This document shows positions 1 to 6,038 of a DNA stretch of 6,857 nucleotides, piece after piece (the stretch's first letter is position 1; each line of letters begins with the position of its first letter). The stretch spans positions 1-6,857 of the forward strand of contig DASSHC010000244.1 in the NCBI GenBank assembly GCA_035693105.1, given 5' to 3'. A program made the position numbers and the translations under genes. The DNA is from DASSHC01 sp035693105. Its GTDB lineage: Bacteria > Chloroflexota > Chloroflexia > Thermomicrobiales > Thermomicrobiaceae. Below the pieces are notes generated by a model that had not been told where the DNA came from, searched no databases, and worked only from the letters and a program-made list of their open reading frames with translations.

Positions 1-1
1 A

Positions 2-53
2 TCGTCCGCCCCTCACTTCCCCTGTCATCCCGAGCGCGGTCGAGGGATCCGTC
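2..53 (+). repeat. Dispersed ~52 bp repeat, copy A
   Basis: This is the first of three copies of one repeat in the window. It has a 5' block TCGTCCGCCCC, a short variable middle of 7 bases, and a conserved 3' block built on GTCATCCCGAGCG followed by GTCGAGGGATCCGTC. Copies at 2524-2575 (minus) and 2591-2643 (plus) share the same blocks; this copy differs from both in having CGCGGT where they have CGGAGT. It is non-coding and lies upstream of the DUF2267 gene. Similar GTCATCCCGAGCG-type repeats are common between genes in several bacterial groups, but their function is unclear. Confidence 0.85.
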
Positions 54-196
54 TTGCCTTATCGCCCATGCTGCTCGTTCGCCACCTGTAGCATTCAACG
101 CCTCCATGTATTTCGCTTCCCTGAAATGGAATGCAATTTGCGGCCACGCAACAACCGGGGCCGTCGCACCCCACCCGCGCCTAACCGGATCACGAT

Positions 197-202
197 AGGG
201 GA
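197..202 (+). promoter_or_regulatory. Ribosome binding site that fixes the DUF2267 start
   Basis: AGGGGA lies 7 nt before the ATG at 210. The same frame is open back to a TTG at 54, but the translated extension runs through low-complexity, repeat-adjacent sequence that does not belong to the DUF2267 fold. The site therefore supports ATG 210. Confidence 0.7.
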
Positions 203-209
203 CGAACCG

Positions 210-605
210 ATGGAGTACACCCAGTTCATGAACGAGGTGCAGCGACGCCTCCCCGCCAACTTCCCCGCGACCGCCAAGGTCTGCATCCGCGCGGTCTTTC
301 AGACCCTGCACCACCGCATCGGCGAGGGACAGGCCGGACAGATCGAGACGCATCTGCCGCAAGAGCTGAAGAAGGACTGGGAATTTCCCAATCCGCAAGA
401 GCAGGCGGGTGAGGTCTTCGACCGCCAGCAGTTCCTGGAAAACGTGCGCCAACTCGCCGGCCTACAGGATCTGACCGAGGCACGCGAAGCGGCCGACGTC
501 GTCTTCACCGTGCTGAAGCTGGCGATTCCGCAGGCAGACGTCCATGACACCGCCACCGAGCTGCCCCCGAACCTGCGCCACCTCTGGCTGGATGCCAACG
601 CTTAG
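210..605 (+). CDS. DUF2267 domain protein
   Basis: A 131-residue soluble protein with no signal peptide or membrane segment. It contains two tandem copies of the same helical unit. Residues 5-56 run from FMNEVQRRL through a helix with VFQTLHHRI to HLPQELKKDW. Residues 75-126 run from FLENVRQLAG through VVFTVLKLAI to ELPPNLRHLW. The pattern of an F-x-x-x-V start, an A/V-rich central helix and a closing L-P-x-x-L-(x)3-W is that of DUF2267, whose members are about this length. The biochemical role of this family is not established, and nothing here adds to it. The gene stands alone on its strand, with its stop only 9 bp from the stop of the convergent phosphatase gene. An AT-richer patch at about 105-140 may carry its promoter, but no clear -35/-10 pair is visible. 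Confidence 0.85.
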   Translation: MEYTQFMNEVQRRLPANFPATAKVCIRAVFQTLHHRIGEGQAGQIETHLPQELKKDWEFPNPQEQAGEVFDRQQFLENVRQLAGLQDLTEAREAADVVFTVLKLAIPQADVHDTATELPPNLRHLWLDANA

Positions 606-614
606 CTAACAGCA

Positions 615-1052
615 TCAGAAGTTCCCCGGGGCCACCTGGAAACAGGTCAGCCCCAATTCCTCGCGCCACATCGCGACCACCTGATCGCGGTCGTCCAGCA
701 CGAAGTCGATGCGGTAGCGCCCGGCGATCTCCCGCTCGAAGATCTCGCGCTTGAGCACGGTATCGCGACGGCGATCGCCGCGACGTCGCAGAAAGAGCCC
801 GTCGAACGGTAGCTCGTGCCGCTCCAGCCACGCCGCCGTCATCTGCCGCGCCACGTCCTCACGCCCCGAGATGATGAGGATCTTCCCGAAGCAGGCGCGG
901 TAGGCGACCACGACCTGCTTCACCGGTTCGTTGACCACGTCCAGGTGGCAGCGCAGGTAGTCGTAGGGGCCACGCTGGGTCAGCAGCGCCAGCGTACCGT
1001 CGAGATCGACGATGATCGCACGGGGGAGCGGCACATCCGTGTTCTCAGACAT
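615..1052 (-). CDS. HAD-family polynucleotide kinase 3'-phosphatase domain protein
   Basis: A 145-residue protein matching the phosphatase half of T4-type polynucleotide kinase/phosphatase, which removes 3'-phosphates from DNA or RNA ends so they can be sealed or extended. All HAD motifs are visible: motif I DLDGT at 16-20 (nucleophile Asp16, Asp18), motif II ISGR at 61-64, Lys101 in VLKREIF, and motif IV LDDRDQVV at 119-126 (Asp120, Asp121). The PYDY stretch after motif I and the C-terminal LGLTCFQVAPG are also characteristic of this subfamily. The N-terminal kinase domain with its P-loop is absent, so only the phosphatase activity is predicted. I chose ATG at 1052; an upstream GTG at 1073 would add seven residues, and neither start has a clear ribosome binding site. 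A general nucleotide phosphatase is an alternative. Confidence 0.85.
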   Translation of the reverse strand: MSENTDVPLPRAIIVDLDGTLALLTQRGPYDYLRCHLDVVNEPVKQVVVAYRACFGKILIISGREDVARQMTAAWLERHELPFDGLFLRRRGDRRRDTVLKREIFEREIAGRYRIDFVLDDRDQVVAMWREELGLTCFQVAPGNF

Positions 1053-1277
1053 GGGCGGCAGACGGCTGGTCACCGCCCCGTGCTATCACCGGCATCCCCG
1101 ACCACGCATCCTGACAGGCAACCACGCTCACCACTCCATCCGACTGTGACCCTTTGCCGGTCAGGCTCCGCCACTTTCGTTCCAGCACGGGGCACTCCTC
1201 GTCCGTCTAGCCCGCTCGCCGGGTCGATGGTATGGTGCCCCCTGTGAGCGATTGGCAGCGATAAGCAGGAGGGTTCA
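1053..1277. other. Divergent intergenic region
   Basis: This 225 bp region separates the 3'-phosphatase gene (minus) from the M20 hydrolase gene (plus) and must hold both start regions. No convincing -35/-10 pair was seen; TATGGT at 1231-1236 is the best -10-like hexamer for the M20 gene, without a good -35. It contains one long imperfect inverted repeat, listed separately. Confidence 0.5.
1110..1165. repeat. Imperfect inverted repeat, 12 bp arms
   Basis: CCTGACAGGCAA at 1110-1121 pairs with TTGCCGGTCAGG at 1154-1165 at 11 of 12 positions (mismatch A1116/G1159), with 32 nt between. It lies midway between two divergent genes, so it could be an operator or a transcript hairpin; there is no T-tract on either side to make it a terminator. 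Confidence 0.5.
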
Positions 1278-2486
1278 ATGGCAACGCGCGAGGAGCTTCG
1301 CCGGCGCATCGTCGAAGCGATCGACGCTCACCGCGACGAGATCGTCGCGGTCGGGGAAGAGATCCGCCAGAACCCGGAGATCGGCTACCAGGAGGTCAAG
1401 TCGTCGCAGCTGCTGGCCTCGGCCATCCGCGAGCACGGCTACGAGGTCGAAAAGTCGGCCGGTGGGCTGGAGACGGCCTTCGTCGCCAGCCAGCACGGCT
1501 ACAAGGAGGGACCGCACGTGGCGGTGCTGGCCGAGTACGACGCCCTGGCCGGCATCGGCCACGGCTGCGGCCACAACCTGATCGCCGCCTCCGGCCTGGC
1601 CGCCGCTATCGGCCTGGATGCCGTCATGGACGAGCTGCCCGGCGTCTTCGAGGTCATCGGCACCCCGGCGGAGGAAGGCGGCGGCGGCAAAATCCGGTTG
1701 GAGAATGCCGGTATCTTCGACGACGTCGACGCCGCGCTGATGGTGCACCACGCGGGCAACCGGAGCGGCGCGCCGCTGGAGTACCCGACCGGCACCTGCC
1801 TGGCGCGGGCGCTCTTCACCCTGGAGTACTTCGGTAGGCCGGCACACTCGGCGGGTGACCCCTACAACGGCGTCAACGCGCTCAACGCGATGATCAAGTT
1901 CTTCACCGGCGTCGACGCGCTGCGCCAGCACGTGCGCATGGAGACGCGCCTGCACGGCATCATCACCCACGGCGGCGAGCAGCCCAACGTGGTGCCCAAG
2001 TATTCCCGCGCCCGCTTCTACGTCCGCTGCGACTCACAGGGCTATCTGCAGGAGGTGCTGGAGAAGGTCTATCAGATCGCCGAGGGCGCGGCGCTGATGA
2101 CCGGCTGCGAGTACCAGATCGAGGAAGATAACGTCACCTTCGACATGCGTCCCAGCTACGAGATCGGCCATCGCTATCAGGACAACATGCGCGAGGTCGG
2201 GCTCGACCTGAACGGGCGCGAGGGCCGAGGGATGCACTCCACCGACTTCGGCAACATCAGCTACAAGCTCCCCTCGGTCACCGGCTCCTTCGCCATCAGC
2301 CACGAGCCGATCCCCGGCCACTCGCAGCAGGTGGTCGACGCCTCCGGCTCGGAGTACGGCTACGACCAGTTGATCAAGGCCGCCAAGGCCATGGCCCTGA
2401 CCGCCTTCGACCTGCTGACCGAGCCCGAGCTTTTGGCCCAGGCCAAGGACGAGCACGCCCATTGGACCGAGCGGTACGAGGGCTAG
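1278..2486 (+). CDS. M20-family metal-dependent amidohydrolase (AbgB/PM20D2-like)
   Basis: A 402-residue cytoplasmic hydrolase of the M20 family, close in layout to p-aminobenzoyl-glutamate hydrolase subunit B and the PM20D2 group, which cleave amide bonds of N-acylated amino acids or dipeptides at a two-metal site. Visible motifs: VAVLAEYDAL (81-90) and GHGCGHN (94-100) with metal-ligand candidates Cys97 and His99; TPAEEGGGGK (129-138) with the catalytic and bridging pair Glu132/Glu133; MVHH (155-158); the start of the dimerisation domain FGRPAHSA (185-192); GGEQPNVVPKYSRARFYVR (232-250); HSTDFGN (320-326); and PIPGHS (344-349) as the C-terminal His region. Length is normal for the family. 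AGGAGGG at 1267-1273 supports ATG 1278. The substrate cannot be told from sequence, and the gene has no pathway partner beside it. Confidence 0.92.
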   Translation: MATREELRRRIVEAIDAHRDEIVAVGEEIRQNPEIGYQEVKSSQLLASAIREHGYEVEKSAGGLETAFVASQHGYKEGPHVAVLAEYDALAGIGHGCGHNLIAASGLAAAIGLDAVMDELPGVFEVIGTPAEEGGGGKIRLENAGIFDDVDAALMVHHAGNRSGAPLEYPTGTCLARALFTLEYFGRPAHSAGDPYNGVNALNAMIKFFTGVDALRQHVRMETRLHGIITHGGEQPNVVPKYSRARFYVRCDSQGYLQEVLEKVYQIAEGAALMTGCEYQIEEDNVTFDMRPSYEIGHRYQDNMREVGLDLNGREGRGMHSTDFGNISYKLPSVTGSFAISHEPIPGHSQQVVDASGSEYGYDQLIKAAKAMALTAFDLLTEPELLAQAKDEHAHWTERYEG

Positions 2487-2523
2487 GCAGGCTGGCTTTC
2501 GAACACGTTGGGTGCCACTCCAC

Positions 2524-2575
2524 GACGGATCCCTCGACTCCGCTCGGGATGACGGGGTTACTTTGGGGCAGACGA
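2524..2575 (-). repeat. Dispersed ~52 bp repeat, copy B (inverted)
   Basis: Read on the minus strand, this copy has the 5' block TCGTCTGCCCC (one change from copies A and C), a variable middle AAAGTAA, and the conserved GTCATCCCGAGCG...GGATCCGTC block. Its 30 bp at 2524-2553 are a perfect reverse complement of 2614-2643 in copy C. Confidence 0.85.
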
Positions 2576-2590
2576 TGACGTTGGTCGTTG

Positions 2591-2643
2591 TCGTCCGCCC
2601 CTATCTACACCCTGTCATCCCGAGCGGAGTCGAGGGATCCGTC
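2591..2643 (+). repeat. Dispersed ~53 bp repeat, copy C
   Basis: Same orientation as copy A. The blocks TCGTCCGCCCC and GTCATCCCGAGCG...GGATCCGTC are conserved and flank an 8-base variable middle (TATCTACA), one base longer than in A and B. Conservation of both outer blocks in all three copies shows that the repeat unit is about 52 bp rather than only the 30 bp core. Confidence 0.85.
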
Positions 2644-2708
2644 CACACGAGCGCCCAAAGCCGACCTTTAGCCACCCCTACCGCCCCGCTTCGCGCGTAG
2701 CCCCAGGC

Positions 2709-2714
2709 TATAAT
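2709..2714 (+). promoter_or_regulatory. Putative -10 box of the selB promoter
   Basis: A perfect TATAAT at 2709-2714 lies 28 nt before the selB ATG, predicting a very short leader of about 20 nt. The sequence 17 bp upstream (CCGCTT at 2686-2691) is a poor -35, so strength depends on the -10 or on an activator. The promoter starts after the inverted repeat, which separates selB from the M20 gene. Confidence 0.55.
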
Positions 2715-2742
2715 CTGGCCGGTCACAGCGGGTGGAGGAAGC

Positions 2743-4653
2743 ATGACCGGCGCGCAACATCAGACGTACGTCATCGGCACCGCCGGCCACGTCGACCACG
2801 GCAAGTCGACGCTGGTCAAGGCGCTCACCGGCATCGATCCCGACCGGCTCCGTGAGGAGAAGGAGCGGGAGATGACGATCGACCTGGGCTTCGCCTGGCT
2901 GACGCTGGACAGCGGGCGCCAGCTGAGCGTGGTCGATGTGCCGGGGCACGAGCGCTTTATCAAGAACATGCTGGCCGGCGTCGGCGGCATCGACGCCGCG
3001 CTCCTCATCGTCGCGGCCGACGAGGGACCGATGCCCCAGACCGACGAGCACCTGCATATCCTCGATCTGCTGCACGTCAGCCGCGGCCTGGTCGTCCTGA
3101 CCAAGGTCGACCTGGTCGACGACGAGTGGCGCGAGCTGGTGTCGGAGGAGGTCCGCGACCGGCTCAAGGGTTCGGCGCTCCAGAATGCGCCGCTGGTGCC
3201 GGTCTCGTCCTTGACCGGCGAAGGGCTCGACGAGCTGCGCGCCGCCATCGACGAGCTGCTCAACGCCGTTCCCCCGCACGCCGAGAACGGCCGTGCCCGT
3301 CTCCCGATCGACCGCGTCTTCACCATGGCGGGCTTCGGCACCGTGGTCACCGGCACGCTCCTCGACGGCACGCTGGCGCTCGGCCAGGAGGTCGAGCTGC
3401 AGCCCTCCGGGCAGCGGGCGCGCGTGCGCGGCCTGCAGACGCACCGCACGAAAGTCGAGCGCGCCTTGCCCGGTTCGCGCACGGCGGTCAACCTCTCCGG
3501 GCTGGCGGTCGAGCAGGTTACGCGCGGCGAGGTCTTGACCACACCCGGCTGGCTGGCGCCGACTCAGCTGCTGGATGCGCGCCTGCGCCTGGTCGCCGAC
3601 GCGCCCATCGCACTCGAGCAGAACGATACGGTCGACTTCTTCGTCGGCGCCGCCGAGACGCCCGCCCGCGTCACGCTGCTCGATCGCGAGCGTATCGAGC
3701 CGGGGGAGGACGCCTGGGTGCAGTTGCGCTTCGAGACGCCGATTGCCGCCGCGCAGGGCGACCGCTTCATCGTGCGCCGCCCCTCGCCGAGCCTGACCAT
3801 CGGCGGCGGGGTCGTGGTCGATCCACACCCCCGGCGGCACCGCCGCTTCCGCTCGGAGGTGCTTGCGTCGCTGGAGGTGCTCGAGCGCGGCAGCCCGGAC
3901 GAGATCGTCGAGCAGCAGCTCGCCGGCGGGCCGCTGGAGCTGCGCTCGCTGCTGGCCGGCGTCGCCCTGCCGGAGCCGGAATTGCGCCGGGCCGTCGATT
4001 CCGTGATAGCGGCCGGACACGTGCTCGCGCTGCGCCGCACCGAGTCCAGCGGACCGCTGCCCCCCAACACCTACTTGATGACGCGCGACGCGCTCACTGC
4101 CGCGGTCGAGCGTATCCGGAGCGAGCTCGCCGCCTACCACCAGCGCAATCCGCTGCGGCGCGGTATGAGCCGCGAGGAGGTGCGCGCGCGCCTGGGGCTG
4201 GCCGCGCGGCCGTTCGAGGAGATCGTGGCGCGGGCCGTGGAGCGCGGCGAGTTGGCCGGCGATGCCGAGACGCTCCGTCTCCCCGATCACGCGATCCGCT
4301 TCACGCCGGAGCAGCAGGCGCGAGTCGACCGCTACCTGGCGGCGCTGCGCGCCCGGCCGCACACCCCGCCCGCCCCCGCCGAATTCGGTCTGTCGCCCTC
4401 CGAGGCCGTCGCGCTGGGCGAACTGGGAGATGTCGTCCGGCTGGACGATGCCATCGTTTTCGCCCGCTCCACCTTCGCCGAGATCGAGCAGCAAGTGCTG
4501 GACTACATCGACCAGCACGGGAGCATCACGCTGGCCCAGTTCCGTGACCTCTTCGGCAGCAGCCGCCGCTACGCCCAGGTCGTGCTGGAGTCGTTCGACC
4601 AGCGGCGGGTGACGCGGCGAGTGGGAGACGAACGGGTCCGTTATGGCCGATGA
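2743..4653 (+). CDS. selB: Selenocysteine-specific translation elongation factor SelB
   Basis: A 636-residue GTPase that brings Sec-tRNA(Sec) to the ribosome at UGA codons marked by a SECIS hairpin, in place of EF-Tu. The N-terminal G domain shows G1 AGHVDHGKS (14-22), the SelB/EF-Tu switch region EKEREMTIDLGFAW (39-52), G3 DVPGHE (65-70), G4 TKVD (120-123) and G5 near SSL (155-157). Two beta-barrel domains follow, from about 187 to 360, with RVFTMAGFGTVVTGT at 191-205. The rest, about 370-636, is the SelB-specific winged-helix array; its last repeat ends SSRRYAQVVLESFDQRRVTRRVG, the part that binds SECIS RNA in known SelBs. Length is typical, and ATG 2743 is preceded by GGAGG at 2734-2738. 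It has its own promoter-like box and overlaps the next gene. Its presence means the genome decodes UGA as selenocysteine somewhere, and a candidate client lies at 6039-6743. No selA, selD or tRNA(Sec) gene was found in the window. Confidence 0.97.
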   Translation: MTGAQHQTYVIGTAGHVDHGKSTLVKALTGIDPDRLREEKEREMTIDLGFAWLTLDSGRQLSVVDVPGHERFIKNMLAGVGGIDAALLIVAADEGPMPQTDEHLHILDLLHVSRGLVVLTKVDLVDDEWRELVSEEVRDRLKGSALQNAPLVPVSSLTGEGLDELRAAIDELLNAVPPHAENGRARLPIDRVFTMAGFGTVVTGTLLDGTLALGQEVELQPSGQRARVRGLQTHRTKVERALPGSRTAVNLSGLAVEQVTRGEVLTTPGWLAPTQLLDARLRLVADAPIALEQNDTVDFFVGAAETPARVTLLDRERIEPGEDAWVQLRFETPIAAAQGDRFIVRRPSPSLTIGGGVVVDPHPRRHRRFRSEVLASLEVLERGSPDEIVEQQLAGGPLELRSLLAGVALPEPELRRAVDSVIAAGHVLALRRTESSGPLPPNTYLMTRDALTAAVERIRSELAAYHQRNPLRRGMSREEVRARLGLAARPFEEIVARAVERGELAGDAETLRLPDHAIRFTPEQQARVDRYLAALRARPHTPPAPAEFGLSPSEAVALGELGDVVRLDDAIVFARSTFAEIEQQVLDYIDQHGSITLAQFRDLFGSSRRYAQVVLESFDQRRVTRRVGDERVRYGR

Positions 4654-5419
4654 GCGGCGCCCGGTCTTCCTGGCTCCCCACTACGACGACGTGGCGCTCT
4701 CCTGCGGGGGCACCGTCGCCGCGTTGGCCGACGAGGGCGAGCGGCCGCTCATCGTGACCCTCTTCGGAGGACCGCCGAGCGGGAAATTGAGCGCCTTCGC
4801 GCGCGATATGCACCGGCGCTGGGGCGTAGACGCGGACGACGCGCTGGCGGCTCGGCGGCGGGAGGAAGCTTGCGCCGCCGATCGGCTCGGGGCGGAGCCC
4901 CACTGGCTCGACTTCTCCGACGCTATCTACCGCGGCGAGCGCTACACCTCCGACCCGGAGCTGTTCGGCGACATCCACTCCAGCGAGCGCGTTTTGCCCG
5001 CGGCGCTGGGGCGCGCGCTGCTGTCATTCCTGCGCGCTCGTGGGATCGCGGCCGACCCCATCTACGTACCCCTCGCCGTCGGGAACCACGTCGATCATCA
5101 GCACGGTCGCGAGCTCGGGCGCCGGCTGGCAGGCGACGGCTACGAGGTGCTGGCCTACGAAGACTACCCATACGCCGGCGATCCGGGCGGGCTGGAACAG
5201 GTGCGGCGCTGCGTGGAGTCCCGCGGCAGCGGCCAGTCGCTGACACGCATCCTGACGGAGGAGCAGTTGCAGCGCCGGATCGATGCCGTCCACTGCTATG
5301 CCTCCCAGCTCGCGGTCATCTTTCGCCACCAGGGCGACCCGGCCGCTTCAACGGAGCATTGGGCGCTGCTGCGCGGCCGGGGCCGGCCAGCCGAGCGCTT
5401 CTGGCCGCTGCGCGGGTAG
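4643..5419 (+). CDS. PIG-L/LmbE-family deacetylase
   Basis: A 258-residue member of the zinc-dependent PIG-L/LmbE deacetylase family, which remove N-acetyl groups from GlcNAc-containing substrates (examples are MshB, BshB and GlcNAc-PI deacetylase). The first motif is APHYDDVALSCGG (11-23), with His13, Asp15 (general base) and Asp16; the usual His-Pro-Asp-Asp is His-Tyr-Asp-Asp here. The second is NHVDHQ (148-153), with His149 and His152, the latter the expected third zinc ligand. The R-R-R-E-E at 71-75 is the usual helix after the active site loop. No signal peptide is seen. ATG 4643 lies 11 bp inside the end of selB in another frame, so translation is probably coupled to selB. The substrate is unknown, and there is no known functional link between this family and selenocysteine, so co-transcription may be incidental. 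Confidence 0.9.
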   Translation: MADERRPVFLAPHYDDVALSCGGTVAALADEGERPLIVTLFGGPPSGKLSAFARDMHRRWGVDADDALAARRREEACAADRLGAEPHWLDFSDAIYRGERYTSDPELFGDIHSSERVLPAALGRALLSFLRARGIAADPIYVPLAVGNHVDHQHGRELGRRLAGDGYEVLAYEDYPYAGDPGGLEQVRRCVESRGSGQSLTRILTEEQLQRRIDAVHCYASQLAVIFRHQGDPAASTEHWALLRGRGRPAERFWPLRG

Positions 5420-5639
5420 GACGTAGAACGCTCCGCGTTACGGCGGGCGATCCCCACCGGATTCCTGTCCAGGAGTACAGGCCCCGCTGTCTGCTTGGTC
5501 ATTGTTGGGGGTGCGGTGCCTGCCGGACAATAGGTGTTACAGAGGCGATGAGCCTCCGGACTTGATGCGGACACCTACGGCGACGGTTCGGCCGCCCGGC
5601 CCGCGTCCTCCGATTGATCTATCCCCACACCCCCACTCC

Positions 5640-5673
5640 AGCGGGCCGTGGTTCATCCCATGGCCCGCTTTTT
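5640..5673 (+). terminator. Rho-independent terminator
   Basis: AGCGGGCCGTGG (5640-5651) pairs with CCATGGCCCGCT (5658-5669) over 12 positions, including one G-U pair, with a 6-nt loop (TTCATC), followed by TTTTT at 5669-5673. The T-tract is only on the + strand side, so it ends + strand transcription. It lies 220 nt past the PIG-L stop, implying either a long 3' tail on the selB/PIG-L transcript or a separate small transcript in between. Confidence 0.88.
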
Positions 5674-5690
5674 CGTTCGCCACACAGCAA

Positions 5691-5717
5691 ACGGCCGCGG
5701 CTCGGCGCCACGGCCGT
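5691..5717 (-). terminator. Possible minus-strand terminator
   Basis: A 7 bp stem ACGGCCG/CGGCCGT (5691-5697 with 5711-5717) and a 13-nt loop lie 36 nt after the stop of the small minus-strand gene. On the minus strand the stem runs into only TTTG, so termination would be weak. Confidence 0.3.
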
Positions 5718-5752
5718 CATTCATCAATGGCAACTGGATCACTCAGCCGGGT

Positions 5753-5998
5753 TTAGAAATTCCCCTGCCGGCGCACCACGACCACGAATGCCCCCGTCGT
5801 GTCGCTCCCCCGCACATGCGCCGTAGCCAGAACCTGGCGTCCATCGCGGATCAACTGCTCCAGGTCGGCGTCACTGAGGTGATTGACCGTGACGCCTCGC
5901 TGCGCCAACTCCTCGCGCACCTGGACCAACTCGGTGGTGCGCCGACGCGCACGCCAGGGAAGCCACCGGCCGAGCGCGTCGTCCATCGCGATTCTCAT
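5753..5998 (-). CDS. Small protein of unknown function
   Basis: An 81-residue basic protein that I do not recognise. The N-terminus holds RWLPWRARRR (11-20), Arg-rich with two Trp. A probable helix spans about 22-34 (TELVQVREELAQR), a second 43-52 (DADLEQLIRD), and the end is a strand-like FVVVVRR (71-77). There is no signal peptide, clear membrane segment or cysteine, so it is not a thiol protein or redox partner by sequence. AGGGGA (minus strand, 6003-6008) 4 nt before ATG 5998 supports this start over the second ATG at 5986. It begins 40 bp after the end of the disulfide oxidoreductase gene on the same strand, so the two may be co-transcribed. Coding status rests on the ribosome binding site and a composition like its neighbours. 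Confidence 0.6.
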   Translation of the reverse strand: MRIAMDDALGRWLPWRARRRTTELVQVREELAQRGVTVNHLSDADLEQLIRDGRQVLATAHVRGSDTTGAFVVVVRRQGNF

Positions 5999-6038
5999 TG
6001 CTTCCCCTCACGTTCATCAGACGTGCGAGCTTAAACGT

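Larger units (their letters stand above)
2524..2643. repeat. Long inverted repeat formed by copies B and C
   Basis: The two arms pair over 35 positions (2524-2558 with 2609-2643): 34 Watson-Crick pairs, of which the outer 30 are uninterrupted, plus one G-U pair (2554/2613). A further 10 of 11 positions pair in the inner blocks (2565-2575 with 2591-2601). Only 15 bp separate the full arms. As RNA or extruded DNA this would form a long stable hairpin between the M20 gene and selB. It lacks a following T-tract, so it is not a canonical terminator. Confidence 0.85.
2487..2742. other. Intergenic region with inverted repeat pair and selB promoter
   Basis: This 256 bp gap carries copies B and C of the dispersed repeat in head-to-head orientation and then the short selB leader. 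A 62-residue open frame at 2512-2700 exists only because the repeat happens to stay open; its translation is largely repeat sequence, so it is not called as a gene. No T-tract terminator for the M20 gene is visible. Confidence 0.7.
5420..5752. other. Non-coding region between convergent genes
   Basis: This 333 bp region separates the PIG-L gene (plus) from the small minus-strand gene. I see no credible gene in it. It holds several short hairpins, including CCTGT/ACAGG (5464-5468 with 5477-5481) and a 7 bp TAGGTGT/ACACCTA pair (5531-5537 with 5571-5577) enclosing GAGGC/GCCTC, then a strong + strand terminator at 5640-5673. A tRNA was looked for, particularly tRNA(Sec), and not found: the only T-loop-like GGTTCG (5585-5590) lacks the invariant A and the stems do not form. 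Confidence 0.5.

Noticed and set aside
54..209. N-terminal extension of the DUF2267 protein from a TTG at 54
   Set aside because: It has no ribosome binding site, its composition is unlike the rest, and a good ribosome binding site precedes ATG 210.
816..1247. 143-residue + strand frame across the start of the phosphatase gene
   Set aside because: It lies antisense to a gene with all its catalytic motifs, is rich in Arg/Pro/His as expected for a GC-rich shadow frame, and has no recognisable domain.
2512..2700. 62-residue open frame on the + strand between the M20 gene and selB
   Set aside because: Its translation is mostly the inverted repeat read through (SLDSARDDG.. and VIPSGVEGS..). There is no ribosome binding site or family resemblance.
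3126..4547. 473-residue + strand frame inside selB
   Set aside because: It is an out-of-frame reading of selB, made almost wholly of Arg, Ala and Gly; long shadow frames are usual at this GC content.
4651..4653. selB TGA stop as a possible second Sec codon
   Set aside because: SelB already ends with its normal C-terminal winged-helix motif, and the sequence beyond is the overlapping PIG-L gene in another frame.
5541..5570. Fluoride-riboswitch-like pattern (GGCGATGAG.. followed by TGATG)
   Set aside because: The second hairpin and the pairing between loop and tail are missing, and the site is downstream of a gene, not upstream of a transporter.
5540..5600. tRNA-like stretch (CTTGATG loop, GGTTCG), considered as tRNA(Sec) because selB is near
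   Set aside because: The anticodon stem does not pair, the loop would read TGA rather than TCA, the T-loop lacks its invariant A, and no acceptor stem forms.
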